A stretch of 32,911 bases of DNA from the NCBI GenBank assembly GCA_903928115.1, contig CAIYPP010000117.1, forward strand, positions 1 through 32,911, in the 5' to 3' direction. The stretch comes from an uncultured Planctomycetota bacterium (lineage in GTDB: Bacteria > Planctomycetota > UBA1135 > GCA-002686595). Positions within the stretch are counted from its first letter, which is position 1; the number at the start of each line of letters is the position of its first letter. Under the pieces are notes generated by a model. It did no database searches. It worked only from the letters and a program-made list of their open reading frames with translations, and was not told the origin of the DNA. The position numbers and the translations under genes were made by a program. This document shows positions 15,790-24,796 of this stretch, piece by piece.

Positions 15790-16968
15790 TCAGGGTTCCT
15801 TCAGGGCGGCCGCGATGGGCATGCGAAGTACGCGTAGCGCGGCTGGTGTGGTGCCGACGAGTCCGAGCAGGAGTGCTCCGCCAAAGCCGACAAGGATGGC
15901 GGCGGCATCGACCTGCAGTGCGAAGGCACTCATGGCGATTCGCACGGAAGAGCCCGCGAGGAAGAGCCGTGCGAGCAGGAGCCCGCACAGGGCGCCGCTC
16001 GCGGCGATGACCAAGGACTCCTGAGCGAGCGAGCGGATGAGCGCGACGCCCGAGTAGCCGACGGCTCGCAGCGCGGCGAGCTCCCGCAGCCGATCTTGCA
16101 CCGCTGCATTGAGCGTGTTTGCGCCGCCGAACAGAGCGCCGAGCACAATCAGGCTCGCCATGGCCCAAGCGAGTGCACGAATCGGTCCGAAGTAATCGGA
16201 GAGCTCGCGGTAGTACGTCGAGCTCGGGATCATCGTGAGCTCGAGGTCGAGGCGTCGGCGCGTGAAGAGCTCCAAGTCCGCGAAGCCATCGGCCGACTCC
16301 ATGCGCACGAAGGCGACTGAGCTGTCATCGCGCTTGGTGAGGCCGCGCAGCTCGGCGAGCGGCGTCCAGATCTCCGCTTCGATCGTGGTGCCCGGGGCGG
16401 CGAAACGGCCCACGATCTCGAACGTGGAGCCCTCGAAACGCAGCTTGCGTCCGAGTGCAAGCTCGGACTCTTCGACGCCGAGCTGTGCCGCGACCATGCG
16501 GCCGACGATGACCTCGCCCGTGCGCGGTGTCCGACCTTCGACCAACGTCACGGCCTCGTGCACGAGGAAGGCGCGCTCGGTCACGCCGCGCACGAAGCCT
16601 GCCAGCGGCTCGGAGCCGGGCGCGTCGGGGCCCGCGCCGAGGCGCAGGTTCGTGCCCATGTGAATCTCGGCGGAAATCGCAGGCACGCCGCTGATCTGGA
16701 GCACGCCCGGAACCGACGCAGCGACGAGCTCCGGCAGTCCCGCCGTCACGGTCGAGCGCACGACGTCACGCTCGGCGACGGTCGAGAGGAGAATGGCGGT
16801 GTCCTCTTGTGCTGCGCCAGAGAACGTGCCGCCGAGACCGCGCACGAACGCCGTGGTCGCGACGAGCAACGCAGCGACGAGCGCGCTCGAAAGCGCCGTG
16901 ATCGCCGTGCGAAACGGGCGTCGACCCAAGTTGCGAACGGCGTAGTCGAAAGGGAGCACGCGTCCCAT
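15790..16968 (-). CDS. FtsX/MacB-type ABC transporter permease (second of two)
   Basis: 392 residues. It has the MacB-type layout: an N-terminal membrane helix (about 20-42, in RRPFRTAITALSSALVAALLVATTAF), a periplasmic domain of about 220 residues containing GRTPRTGEVIVGRMVAAQLG, then three C-terminal helices with the FtsX signature (ANTLNAAVQDRLRELAALRAVGYS) ending ALRVLRMPIAAALKEP. Such permeases do not form a classical channel but pass mechanical force from the ATPase to periplasmic partners. ATG 16968 lies one base after the stop of the preceding permease, so translational coupling is likely. It differs in sequence from that permease, so the transporter is probably a heterodimer. Confidence 0.9.
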   Translation of the reverse strand: MGRVLPFDYAVRNLGRRPFRTAITALSSALVAALLVATTAFVRGLGGTFSGAAQEDTAILLSTVAERDVVRSTVTAGLPELVAASVPGVLQISGVPAISAEIHMGTNLRLGAGPDAPGSEPLAGFVRGVTERAFLVHEAVTLVEGRTPRTGEVIVGRMVAAQLGVEESELALGRKLRFEGSTFEIVGRFAAPGTTIEAEIWTPLAELRGLTKRDDSSVAFVRMESADGFADLELFTRRRLDLELTMIPSSTYYRELSDYFGPIRALAWAMASLIVLGALFGGANTLNAAVQDRLRELAALRAVGYSGVALIRSLAQESLVIAASGALCGLLLARLFLAGSSVRIAMSAFALQVDAAAILVGFGGALLLGLVGTTPAALRVLRMPIAAALKEP

Positions 16969-16969
16969 C

Positions 16970-18109
16970 TCAGGCGCTCCTCAAGCTCGCGACGATTTCC
17001 GAGCGCGACGAGCGCAGCGCTGGGATCAGTCCTGCGACCAGTCCGGTGACGATGGCGATCGCGAAGCCGCGCGTGACGAGCGAGAGGTCCGTGGAGAAGC
17101 TCACGGGCACTCCCTCGGCGCCGATGGTGAGGCTCGAGAAGTGGATCACCGCCAGCGCGGAACCCAGACCCAGCGCACCGCCGAGCATGGCGAGGATGAG
17201 CGCCTCACCCATCACGAGTCCAGCGATGTGGTAGGCGTGGAAGCCGAGCGTGCGGAACACGCCGAACTCGCGCACGCGCTCCTGCACGCTCATCACGACC
17301 GTATTGGCCACCAGCGCGAGCACGACCGCGACGCAGGCTAGCCCCAGGAGCCGTGCGAAGCCGAGAATCTCCCGCAGATCTCGCGTCGCTTGCTCCAAGA
17401 ACAAGATGCGCGGCCGCGTGTCGGTCGGCTCCGGCGCCGTGCGGAAGAGCTCATCGATCTGAGCCGAGATTTCCTTGGCACGGGCAGCGTCCGCGATCTT
17501 CACCTCGAACTGCGTGACGGTTCCGAGGCGATTGACGGCGACCGCACGCTGCAAATACTCGAGGTGCGTGACGACCGTGCCTTCCTCGACAGGCTCGGCA
17601 CTGCCGAAGATGCCCGCGACCTTGACGTTGATGCCACCGAAGCGGAACTGGTCGCCCACTGCGAGGTTTTTGCGCGCGGCGAAGGCGCGACCGACGAGCG
17701 CGGCGTCTCGCTCCGCGACGAAGCGCTCATAGTCGCCCTCGAGCACTTCGAAGCTCCGCGACGTCGCAAGCTTCTCTGCCGGCACGCCGTTGAACGGCAC
17801 GATGTCGAGGCTCGCGCGGCAGTTGTTGAGGTAGACCTTGACGGGCAGCACGCTTTCGATGCCGTCGAGCTCTGCGATGCGCGGTCCGTACCACTCTGGC
17901 AGGAAGGATGTCTGAGGGCAGTAGCGATTGACGCGATAGACGATCAGCGTGCGCGCGGCGTCGCTGCCCGAGAGGGCTGCATCGAGTCCCGCGCCGAGGC
18001 TCTCGACCAAGAGCAGCATGAGCATCGCACAGGCGACGCCGCCGAGCGTGAGCAGCGTGCGCATCGGTCGTCGCGCGAGGTTCTTGGCCACGAGCCGCAA
18101 GAGCTTCAT
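16970..18109 (-). CDS. FtsX/MacB-type ABC transporter permease (first of two)
   Basis: 379 residues from ATG 18109, whose ATGA overlaps the ATPase stop by four bases; this overlap and the KNLARRPMRTLLTLGGVA membrane start decide the start. It has one N-terminal helix, a periplasmic domain with NRYCPQTSFLPEWYGPRIAELDGI and GRAFAARKNLAVGDQFRFGG, and three C-terminal helices with the FtsX signature (ANTVVMSVQERVREFGVFRTLGFH), ending in LRSSRSEIVASLRSA. It pairs with the ATPase encoded just upstream and the second permease one base downstream. Confidence 0.92.
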   Translation of the reverse strand: MKLLRLVAKNLARRPMRTLLTLGGVACAMLMLLLVESLGAGLDAALSGSDAARTLIVYRVNRYCPQTSFLPEWYGPRIAELDGIESVLPVKVYLNNCRASLDIVPFNGVPAEKLATSRSFEVLEGDYERFVAERDAALVGRAFAARKNLAVGDQFRFGGINVKVAGIFGSAEPVEEGTVVTHLEYLQRAVAVNRLGTVTQFEVKIADAARAKEISAQIDELFRTAPEPTDTRPRILFLEQATRDLREILGFARLLGLACVAVVLALVANTVVMSVQERVREFGVFRTLGFHAYHIAGLVMGEALILAMLGGALGLGSALAVIHFSSLTIGAEGVPVSFSTDLSLVTRGFAIAIVTGLVAGLIPALRSSRSEIVASLRSA

Positions 18110-18795
18110 CGCACGTGCTCCGTCTCTTCGGCCAGCACACCCTTGTCGAGGCGGAAGTGGCGGGTGCCACGCTCCGCAGCGCGCGGGTCGTGAGTGACCA
18201 TGACGATGCTCTTGCCGAACTCGCGATGCAGCCGTTCGAGCAGGGTGAGGATGCCCTCCGCGGATTCGTGGTCGAGGTTGCCCGTGGGCTCGTCGGCGAC
18301 GAGCAGCGGGGGATCCGCCACGATCGCGCGTGCGATCGCGACGCGCTGCTCTTGCCCGCCGGAGAGCTGCTTGGGCAAGTGCTCGGCGCGGTCTGTCAGG
18401 CCGACGGCTGCCAGCGCAAGGCTCACGCGACGATGGCGCTCGGCGCGCGAGAGCGGCTGGAGCCATAGCGGCAGCTCGACGTTCTCGTACGCCGTCAGCA
18501 CGGGCACGAGGTTCGACTGCTGGAAGATGTAGCCCACCGTTCGCGCGCGCCAATCGGCGAGGGCGGAGGCCGAGAGCTTCGAGAGCTCGGTGCCCGCAAC
18601 GCGGACGACTCCGCGATCGGCTCGATCGACGGCTGCAATCAGGTTCATCAGCGTCGTCTTGCCGGAGCCCGAGGGACCGAGGAGCACGCAGAACTCGCCC
18701 TGCGCGATGTCGAGCGACACGTCGGCGAGCGGGGTGACCACGTGCTCGCCCTTGCGGTACGTCTTGGTGACGTTGCGGAGCTCGATGAAGGCCAT
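18106..18795 (-). CDS. MacB/LolD-type ABC transporter ATPase
   Basis: 229 residues, the typical length of stand-alone LolD/MacB-class ATPases. Walker A GPSGSGKT (40-47), Q-loop in [11 protein letters not shown] (about 88-98), signature LSGGQEQR (144-151), Walker B LLVADEPT (164-171), D-loop GNLD and switch His202 (MVTHDP) are all intact. ATG 18795 lies two bases after the stop codon of the adaptor gene, and its own stop overlaps the start of the next permease by four bases. It powers the pump made with the two FtsX-type permeases. Confidence 0.95.
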   Translation of the reverse strand: MAFIELRNVTKTYRKGEHVVTPLADVSLDIAQGEFCVLLGPSGSGKTTLMNLIAAVDRADRGVVRVAGTELSKLSASALADWRARTVGYIFQQSNLVPVLTAYENVELPLWLQPLSRAERHRRVSLALAAVGLTDRAEHLPKQLSGGQEQRVAIARAIVADPPLLVADEPTGNLDHESAEGILTLLERLHREFGKSIVMVTHDPRAAERGTRHFRLDKGVLAEETEHVR

Positions 18796-18797
18796 GG

Positions 18798-20300
18798 CTA
18801 CTCTCCGCGCGTCGTCACGCGCGCTCCTTCCACGAGCTGCTCGCGGCCCGCATCGATCAGCTTGTCCGTGGCGTTGATCCCGTCGGTGATCTCGACTTCG
18901 TCGCCGGAGCGGGTACCCACGGTCACGGTGCGCAGCCGGGCGGTGCGGGTGCCGCCGTCGATCACCCAGACGCGATCGCCCTCGACGAGCAGCCGCGCGG
19001 GAATCGCCAAGGACTCCCGCGGTCCGCTCGCAGGAGCCCCCGTACCGCCCATCCCGAGGACGCGCGCTTGGACGAGCATCTCGGGTCGCACCAGCGCATC
19101 GCCATCCTCGATGCGCACGTGCACTTGCAGCGTGACCTTCTGGATGTCGGCCTTGTGGACGAGTCGGATCACCTCGCCGCTGTACGGCCGTCCGGGGCGC
19201 GACTCCGCGAGGATTTCGGCTCGCATTCCGACACCCACCTTGCCGACCTCGCCCTGCGGAATGTCGACGCGCACGCGGATCGAGCGCGGGTCGTAGAGCG
19301 TGCACACGACGGCGTCCGCATCTCCCACGGAGCTACCCGGCATCACGCGGCGCTCCAGCACGATTCCATCGGATGCGGAGCGCACTTCCGTGCGCGCGAG
19401 TCGCAAACGCGCCTCCTCGAGCATCGACTGCGCAGAGGAGACCTTGGCGCGGGCGAGCGCGACCATCGCGAGGCTCGCGTCGAGCTGCTTGCGGTCGTCG
19501 ATGCGCAGCTCGAGGTCGCGTTCCGCGCGGTGCAGATTCGCGCGAGCTTTCTCCGCGTCCGAGCGTGCGAGGACGGCGTCGGCCTGCAGGACCGCGAGAT
19601 CGGCGGCGGCCTCGGAGACGCGCGCTTGCGCGAGCTCGACTTGTCGAGGCCCAGCTGCTCCTGCCTGCGCGAGCGCGCGCTGCAGTTCGACCTCTTCTCG
19701 CGCAACTTGGACGCGCGCCTCGGCTGAAGCCGCGGCCTGAACGCGGTGCTCGCGCTCGGCTTCACGGCCACGCAGTTCCGCCTGCGCCACCGCAAGAGCC
19801 TGCTGCACGGCGAGTGCGCTGTCCCACGTCGACTGCGCCGCCTTCGCTTCCGCTTCTGCGCGTGCCAACTCGGCGCGCGCTTCGTCGAGCACCGCTTGCG
19901 AACGCTCGGCAGCGAGCTCCGCGTCGCGGGCGACTAGCTTCGCCACGATCTCACCGGCGCGAACCGCCTGCGACTCTTGCACGAGCACTTCGCTCACGAC
20001 GCCGGAGGTCAGCGCCGTTACCGCGGCGGGGAACGGATCCGGCTCGATCCATCCGGCGGCTTGGAAGAGCACGGTGCCCGCGGACTTCGCGGACGAGCCT
20101 TCGACGCTGCGCGGGCGGATCGTCGTGACCTCGACGGAGCCCTGTAGGAAGTCACCGAGCGTCGAGGCGAGCAGCGCGCCGAATGCGAGCAGGATCGCGA
20201 GCGGTACGAAAATGCGCAGCAGGCTGCGGCGCGGCGGCGGGAGCTCGGCTTGCTTGCGCGTGAGGCCCGCGAGATCGATGTCGGGTTGAACTTGGCTCAC
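18798..20300 (-). CDS. HlyD/MacA-type periplasmic adaptor of the efflux pump
   Basis: 500 residues from the GTG at 20300, which overlaps the stop of the TolC-like gene by four bases (GTGA). One inner-membrane helix (27-47), the two halves of a lipoyl-like hairpin (about 88-123 and 306-335, the latter with SDGIVLERRVMPGSSVGDA), and between them an exceptionally long Ala/Glu/Arg-rich coiled coil of about 180 residues (124-305). Beta-barrel (IRVRVDIPQGEVGKVGVGMRAEI) and membrane-proximal domains follow to the C terminus. The long coiled coil should reach across the periplasm to the TolC-like partner encoded immediately upstream. Confidence 0.93.
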   Translation of the reverse strand: MSQVQPDIDLAGLTRKQAELPPPRRSLLRIFVPLAILLAFGALLASTLGDFLQGSVEVTTIRPRSVEGSSAKSAGTVLFQAAGWIEPDPFPAAVTALTSGVVSEVLVQESQAVRAGEIVAKLVARDAELAAERSQAVLDEARAELARAEAEAKAAQSTWDSALAVQQALAVAQAELRGREAEREHRVQAAASAEARVQVAREEVELQRALAQAGAAGPRQVELAQARVSEAAADLAVLQADAVLARSDAEKARANLHRAERDLELRIDDRKQLDASLAMVALARAKVSSAQSMLEEARLRLARTEVRSASDGIVLERRVMPGSSVGDADAVVCTLYDPRSIRVRVDIPQGEVGKVGVGMRAEILAESRPGRPYSGEVIRLVHKADIQKVTLQVHVRIEDGDALVRPEMLVQARVLGMGGTGAPASGPRESLAIPARLLVEGDRVWVIDGGTRTARLRTVTVGTRSGDEVEITDGINATDKLIDAGREQLVEGARVTTRGE

Positions 20301-21688
20301 GGCGCCACCTCCGTGCGCGGGCCGCGAGCTTCCTCGCAGTCGAGCCACGCGCGGACGAGCTCGGCGCGCGCTCGCACGAGGGCCATGAGGGAGTCGAGGC
20401 GCTCGCCGACGGCAAAGGACCAGCGCTCGAGCCGCTCGGGATCGGCGAGAAACTCGGCCTGCGATGCGGCGAGCATGCGTGCCATCGACATGTCGGTGAG
20501 CGGCGCGTGCTCTTCGGCGAGCTCGACCGACTCCGCAAAGGTACGTGCGGTGCGGTCGAGCTCGGCCCGCGCTGCGACCAGCGCGCTCTCGAGCGCTTCG
20601 TAGCTTGCGTCGCGCCGCTCGCGCTGGGCGGCGATCGCGCCTTCGAGCGCACCAGGGAACGGGACGCTGAGTCCGATCATGCCGCCGAGCAACTGCTCGT
20701 CGGGACGCAGCATCGTGCGCGGCCCGATGCCGATCATTGGCCAGCGCTCGCGCGCCATGCGCACGAGCTCCGCCTCGGCCACCGCGAGCTCCAGCTTCGC
20801 GGATCGCAGCTCCGGCAGCCGCGCGAGCAGCTCCGCGTCGCTCGGATCGTTCAGCTCCACGTCTTCCGGCCGAAAGCGGTCGATCACACCACTCTGGGCT
20901 TCGTCGAACGCCGAATGCGTCGAGTCGAGGCCGCACAGCGCCGCGAGGTCGCTGCGTGCGCGGATCACCTCGAGTCGCGCGATGGATTGATGGTGCTCCA
21001 GCATGTGCAGCGCGGACAGCGCGCCTTCCGTCATGCCGCGCCCGATCCAGCCGCGCTGCGCGAGGATCTCGATACGTGGGAGGACCTCGGAACACTCGCC
21101 GTAGAGTGCAGCGAGCGCCGTCTCGAGGGATTTCGCCGCCGCGAGTTCGACCCGCGCGCGGTCGACTTCGAAACGCAGCGACCACACGCGCGCTTCGAGC
21201 GCCGCGAGCTCCGCGCGCGCGGTCGCGCTTGCGAGTTTTTTCGCCGCGTCCGCGGGTCCGACTCCGAGCAGTCCGAGCAGATCGACCATCGCTTGAAACT
21301 CGAGCTCCGCGGCAGGGTCGGAGAGGTCGAGCGCCATGGCCTGTCCTTGGATGGGCTGGGGCTTCCCCGCGGAGTCGAGCTCCGCCTGCGCCGCGCGCAC
21401 GCGACGACGCATCGCGCGCAGCTCGGGATTCCACGCATAGGCCGCGGCATGCCAGAACTCGTCCATGTCCGGGCGTAGCTCCGCTGGCGCGCTGGGCACG
21501 GGCACCACCAGCGGGCCGAGGTCTGCGAGCTCCAGCGCTAGCGCGACGTCTTCGACCGTGGCGGTCGAACGCGTGCGCGCCGTGGCCGAGAGTTCGGCAT
21601 CGGAATACTCGCGCGCCGTCGTGCTCGTGCAGGCGGTGGCGATCGAGATAGAGAGGGAGATCAGAAAGAAATCGAGACGCAGCTTCAT
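20297..21688 (-). CDS. TolC-like outer-membrane efflux lipoprotein
   Basis: 463 residues from ATG 21688, preceded by GGAG (in TGCGGAGTCTCC) at good spacing. The signal peptide ends in IATAC with Cys20, fitting a lipoprotein of the OEP/NodT class. The mature protein is almost entirely long amphipathic helices in two similar halves, as expected for the TolC alpha-barrel (for example LRAMRRRVRAAQAELDSAGK and later LEGAIAAQRERRDASYEALE). GIGPRTMLRPDEQLLGGMIG looks like a strand pair of the outer-membrane barrel, with SVPFPG after it. It is the first of five tightly packed pump genes. Confidence 0.88.
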   Translation of the reverse strand: MKLRLDFFLISLSISIATACTSTTAREYSDAELSATARTRSTATVEDVALALELADLGPLVVPVPSAPAELRPDMDEFWHAAAYAWNPELRAMRRRVRAAQAELDSAGKPQPIQGQAMALDLSDPAAELEFQAMVDLLGLLGVGPADAAKKLASATARAELAALEARVWSLRFEVDRARVELAAAKSLETALAALYGECSEVLPRIEILAQRGWIGRGMTEGALSALHMLEHHQSIARLEVIRARSDLAALCGLDSTHSAFDEAQSGVIDRFRPEDVELNDPSDAELLARLPELRSAKLELAVAEAELVRMARERWPMIGIGPRTMLRPDEQLLGGMIGLSVPFPGALEGAIAAQRERRDASYEALESALVAARAELDRTARTFAESVELAEEHAPLTDMSMARMLAASQAEFLADPERLERWSFAVGERLDSLMALVRARAELVRAWLDCEEARGPRTEVAP

Positions 21689-21720
21689 GGAGACTCCGCA
21701 GACGTACGGACGGAGAGACA

Positions 21721-21734
21721 GGTCCTCTAGGACC
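21721..21734. promoter_or_regulatory. 14-base inverted repeat before the TolC-like gene
   Basis: GGTCCT and AGGACC are exact inverted repeats separated by two bases. The element lies 33 bases before ATG 21688, between that gene and the Cys-rich gene ending at 21762. The two-base spacer makes an RNA hairpin unlikely, so a dimeric protein operator is the more natural reading, but no protein can be named. Confidence 0.35.
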
Positions 21735-21761
21735 CATCGACCGGCGACACGCGGAGTCGCG

Positions 21762-22178
21762 TCAGATGCGGAGCGGCAGCGAGTGCCCCACGCAGGGCGG
21801 AGCGCGTCCGACGGCGAGCCGTTCCAGCGCACGCTCGCGCGGCCGCGCGGCAGACACTTCCCGCCACGCAATCACCTGCGGAGGCGCGACGTGGGGGATC
21901 GCGGTCAGCGTGACCGACGCGAGGTCTTCGTTGCCGGCCTCGACGTAGAAGCACTCGCTGCAGTCGTGGCGCTCTTGCTCGACGCCTTCGTCTTCGCTGC
22001 AGCAGCCGCGCTCTTCGCTCGCGAGTTCCTCGCTCGCGCAGCACGAGAGCTCACCCTCGCCGCGCGTCATCGCTTCGCAGAAGCACAGACGCCACTGCCA
22101 GCCACTCGGAAGGAGCAGCGCCGGCAAGAGCAGCGCGAGCCACAGGGCGCGCAGCGGTGCGGGGAAGAGGTTCGTCAC
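21762..22178 (-). CDS. Small Cys-rich exported protein at the head of the exporter operon
   Basis: 138 residues. No family recognised. A hydrophobic N-terminal segment (ALWLALLLPALLLPSG, 11-26) suggests a signal peptide or membrane anchor. Nine cysteines follow, mostly paired: Cys32/34, 46/47, 59/60, 73/76 (HDCSEC) and 129. They sit in an acidic region rich in Glu. The arrangement suggests metal binding or disulfides and resembles in style the small accessory proteins found ahead of metal-efflux operons; that is inference. GTG at 22178 is the only plausible start, with weak ribosome-binding signal. It lies 73 bases before the TolC-like gene on the same strand. Confidence 0.65.
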   Translation of the reverse strand: MTNLFPAPLRALWLALLLPALLLPSGWQWRLCFCEAMTRGEGELSCCASEELASEERGCCSEDEGVEQERHDCSECFYVEAGNEDLASVTLTAIPHVAPPQVIAWREVSAARPRERALERLAVGRAPPCVGHSLPLRI

Positions 22179-22269
22179 GCGGACCCAAGTCTAGCGCGAC
22201 GCTCCGATCGGGGCGGGACAGTGCGTCCGCGGCCCCTCCTAGGCCCCTGCAACGGGGCTTGGCGCGCGT

Positions 22270-23790
22270 TCAGCCGCCGGTGCCGCCGCCCGAGCCGCCA
22301 CCGGTGCCCCCGCCGGCCCCACCCCCGCCGCCGCCGGGCGCGCCGCCAGCGCCGCCCATGCCGGGGATCTGCATCTGTCCGCCGCCGAAGAACTTCTCGC
22401 GCTCGAGCCCGTCGTCGCAGATCGAGCGCAGCGGTGCGCGCAGCGTGGCGAGGTTCTCGCCCTTCAGCACCTTGAGCGCCGCTTCCGCCGCCGTCTTGAA
22501 GTTCGGATCCGCGTCGGCCGCGAGAGCCTTCTCGACGACCGCGACCCATGCGTCGTTGCGCGACAGACCCATCGCAACTACCGCCGCGCGTCGATCATCG
22601 GGCTGCGCGCTCGCGAGCAGCTCGCCGAGCACCTTGTTCACATCCGCGCCGGGCGCGAGCCAGCCGAGCGCGACCACCGCGTTGAGGCGCACGGTCGGAT
22701 CCTTCTCGCTCGCGACGAACTTGAGCAGCGCCTTGCGCGCCTTGTCGTCAGCGGCGCCCGCGCTGCCGAGCGCACGCATCAAGTCTTTGCGGCACGCGAG
22801 GTTCTTCTCCTTGGCGAGCGCCGAGGTGATCGCGCGCACGGACTCGGGCACGGCGAGCTGCTCCAACGCCACGATCGCCTCGTTGCGAAGCTGATCGTCG
22901 TCGTTGTCGAGGTACTCGCTGACGAGCTTCCAATACACCGGCGGCGACAGCACGCCGATCGCGTGCATCAGGATGTCGCGCGGATCAGGGCCGTCACCGC
23001 CCGCGCCCGCGGATGCGCCGGGCACGCCGCGGAACCAGCCGCGCCGCCCGATCAGCTCGTTCTTCAGCTCGGAGCCGATGTATTCGATCGCCTCGGGCTC
23101 GGGCGACATCAACACGCGCTGGATCTTCTCGATGCGGCCCTCGCCCCACAGGGACGCCTTCAATTCCTTGATGAGCGCGAGGACCTGCTCCCGCGTCGGC
23201 GGCGCGAGGTTCGCGCCCGGCACGCCGGCCGGATCGAACACGCCGCCGGTGACCAGACGCCGCGGCGGCCGACCGTTCGCGGGCACGGCCTTCGCCGCCG
23301 CAGGATCGACGGCCTTGATCGCGTTCGAGAAGCACCACTGGAGCTCCTCCGCGCTGATCTCGTAGGGCACGGACAGGATCACGGCGCCGTCGGGGCCGAG
23401 GAACACGTGCTGCGGAGCGACGACGTAGCCGTTGGCGTCGGCCTTGAGCACGTTGGCGCGCACGGCGCCGTCGCAGCGCTTGTGGTCGATGCACTCGATG
23501 CCCGCGAAGCGCGTGCAGGGCCGCTTCTCCGGCGCGTGGTCGAAGCGCGAGGCGATCACGTTGATGGTGAGCGCGGCTGCCGAGGTCACGCGCTTGTCGG
23601 CGTAGACCTTCTCGGCCAGTCGATCATTGGCGGCCTCGCCGTCCATGTTCACGGCGACGAACACGACCTTCTTCTCCGCGGCGGCGCGGGCCTTGGCCTC
23701 TTCGAAGTCCTTGCTCCACGAGATCGACTCCCCGGCGAAGACGGGCAGGGCAAGGCAGACGAGGGCGGCGATGGGCGGAAGAAGTCGCAT
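22270..23790 (-). CDS. Exported thioredoxin-like / HEAT-repeat protein with glycine-rich tail
   Basis: 506 residues from ATG 23790 (GAGG seven bases upstream). A signal peptide covers about residues 1-19 (ending PVFAG). Residues 20-160 resemble the thioredoxin-like fold (SWSKDFEEAKARAAAEKKVVFVAVN... HVFLGPDGAVI), but the usual CxxC position reads NMDGEAAN; cysteines occur instead at 92, 100 and 106, so classical dithiol chemistry is not expected. From about residue 320 to 465 are HEAT-type helical repeats (LRNEAIVALEQLAVPESVRAI; VRLNAVVALGWLAPGADV; DRRAAVVAMGLSRNDAWV). The last 38 residues are almost all Gly, Ala, Ser and Thr. Such fusions are common in planctomycetes but have no assigned role. 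Confidence 0.85.
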   Translation of the reverse strand: MRLLPPIAALVCLALPVFAGESISWSKDFEEAKARAAAEKKVVFVAVNMDGEAANDRLAEKVYADKRVTSAAALTINVIASRFDHAPEKRPCTRFAGIECIDHKRCDGAVRANVLKADANGYVVAPQHVFLGPDGAVILSVPYEISAEELQWCFSNAIKAVDPAAAKAVPANGRPPRRLVTGGVFDPAGVPGANLAPPTREQVLALIKELKASLWGEGRIEKIQRVLMSPEPEAIEYIGSELKNELIGRRGWFRGVPGASAGAGGDGPDPRDILMHAIGVLSPPVYWKLVSEYLDNDDDQLRNEAIVALEQLAVPESVRAITSALAKEKNLACRKDLMRALGSAGAADDKARKALLKFVASEKDPTVRLNAVVALGWLAPGADVNKVLGELLASAQPDDRRAAVVAMGLSRNDAWVAVVEKALAADADPNFKTAAEAALKVLKGENLATLRAPLRSICDDGLEREKFFGGGQMQIPGMGGAGGAPGGGGGGAGGGTGGGSGGGTGG

Positions 23791-23881
23791 GGGAAGCCTC
23801 GAAGACGGACCGACGGCGCGGCGGGGAGCCGCTGCGCCCAGTGTAGGCACTACGCAGAACCCACGGACTTGGACGCGGTTC

Positions 23882-24718
23882 CTAGCGGACCAACGTGACC
23901 TTCGTGCCCTCGAGGGCGAGCTCGAACACTCGGTCGATATCGGGCTGCAACATGCGCACACAGCCGCTCGACGAGCCCTTGGTCAGCCAGTCGATCGCCG
24001 GGGCGCCCGTGTAGCCGTGCAGGCCGATGCCCGTGACCCCGCCCAAGCCCTCGGGGTCGAGCTTGATCCAGTACCCGCCGAGCACGTTGCCGGGGTCGCC
24101 GTGGGGGAAGACCTGCTTGGTCTTGGGCTCGGTCCAAGCCGGGTTGCGCACTCGGTCGACGATCTTGGTCGTGCCCGACGGGGTGGGGGACTCCGGCGCG
24201 CCGACGCCGACCGGCACGTACATGCTGAGCACGTACTTGCCCTCCGGCGTCTGGTGCCACGCGGCGAGGCGGTAGCGCGCGATGTCGACGATCACCTGCA
24301 GCGAGTTGTTCGACAGGTCGAGCACGTTGAGCTTCGCGCCTGCGGCGATGCGGCGCTCGTCGTACTGCGCGTTCAGGTACTTCAGCATCCCCGAGCCGAT
24401 GCGGTAGCGCTTGGCGATCGCGCCCGGCAGCTCGCCCGACTTCACCTCGTGCTTCACGACGCCGAGCCGCTCGACGCCCGGGATCGAGGTCGGGGCGAAG
24501 AAGATCTGGCGCAGGTAGGGCTCGATGCTGTCGGCGAGCTGCTGACCCGCGGCGCCGTCGACCTTGGGGATCGCGTCGCAGACGTCGAGCACGAGCGGCA
24601 CGATCTGGCCCGGCTCCTGCGCGGCCGTGCGGAGGCGCTGTCCGAAGTCGGGCGTGGCGGGCTGTTGGGCGAGCGAGAGCAGCGAAGCGGCGAGGACGAG
24701 GGCGGCGGTGCGCGTCAT
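23882..24718 (-). CDS. LysM / L,D-transpeptidase (YkuD) cell-wall enzyme
   Basis: 278 residues. The first 17 residues look like a signal peptide (ALVLAASLLSLAQ). Residues about 88-133 are a LysM-type peptidoglycan-binding domain (HEVKSGELPGAIAKRYRIGSGMLKYLN). Residues 139-277 are the YkuD catalytic domain with His234 in GIGLHGYTG and the SSSGCVRM motif, Cys253 being the nucleophile and Arg255 its helper. These enzymes form 3-3 peptidoglycan cross-links or attach proteins to the wall, which fits the evidence that planctomycetes do have peptidoglycan. All catalytic residues are intact. ATG 24718 has no strong Shine-Dalgarno. Confidence 0.93.
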   Translation of the reverse strand: MTRTAALVLAASLLSLAQQPATPDFGQRLRTAAQEPGQIVPLVLDVCDAIPKVDGAAGQQLADSIEPYLRQIFFAPTSIPGVERLGVVKHEVKSGELPGAIAKRYRIGSGMLKYLNAQYDERRIAAGAKLNVLDLSNNSLQVIVDIARYRLAAWHQTPEGKYVLSMYVPVGVGAPESPTPSGTTKIVDRVRNPAWTEPKTKQVFPHGDPGNVLGGYWIKLDPEGLGGVTGIGLHGYTGAPAIDWLTKGSSSGCVRMLQPDIDRVFELALEGTKVTLVR

Positions 24719-24796
24719 GGTGCGCGAGAGATTGCCACGCGGCGCGCGCGAGTTCGAGGTGCTACTCGGCGGCCTGACGGGAGACTTGCGCGTCGC

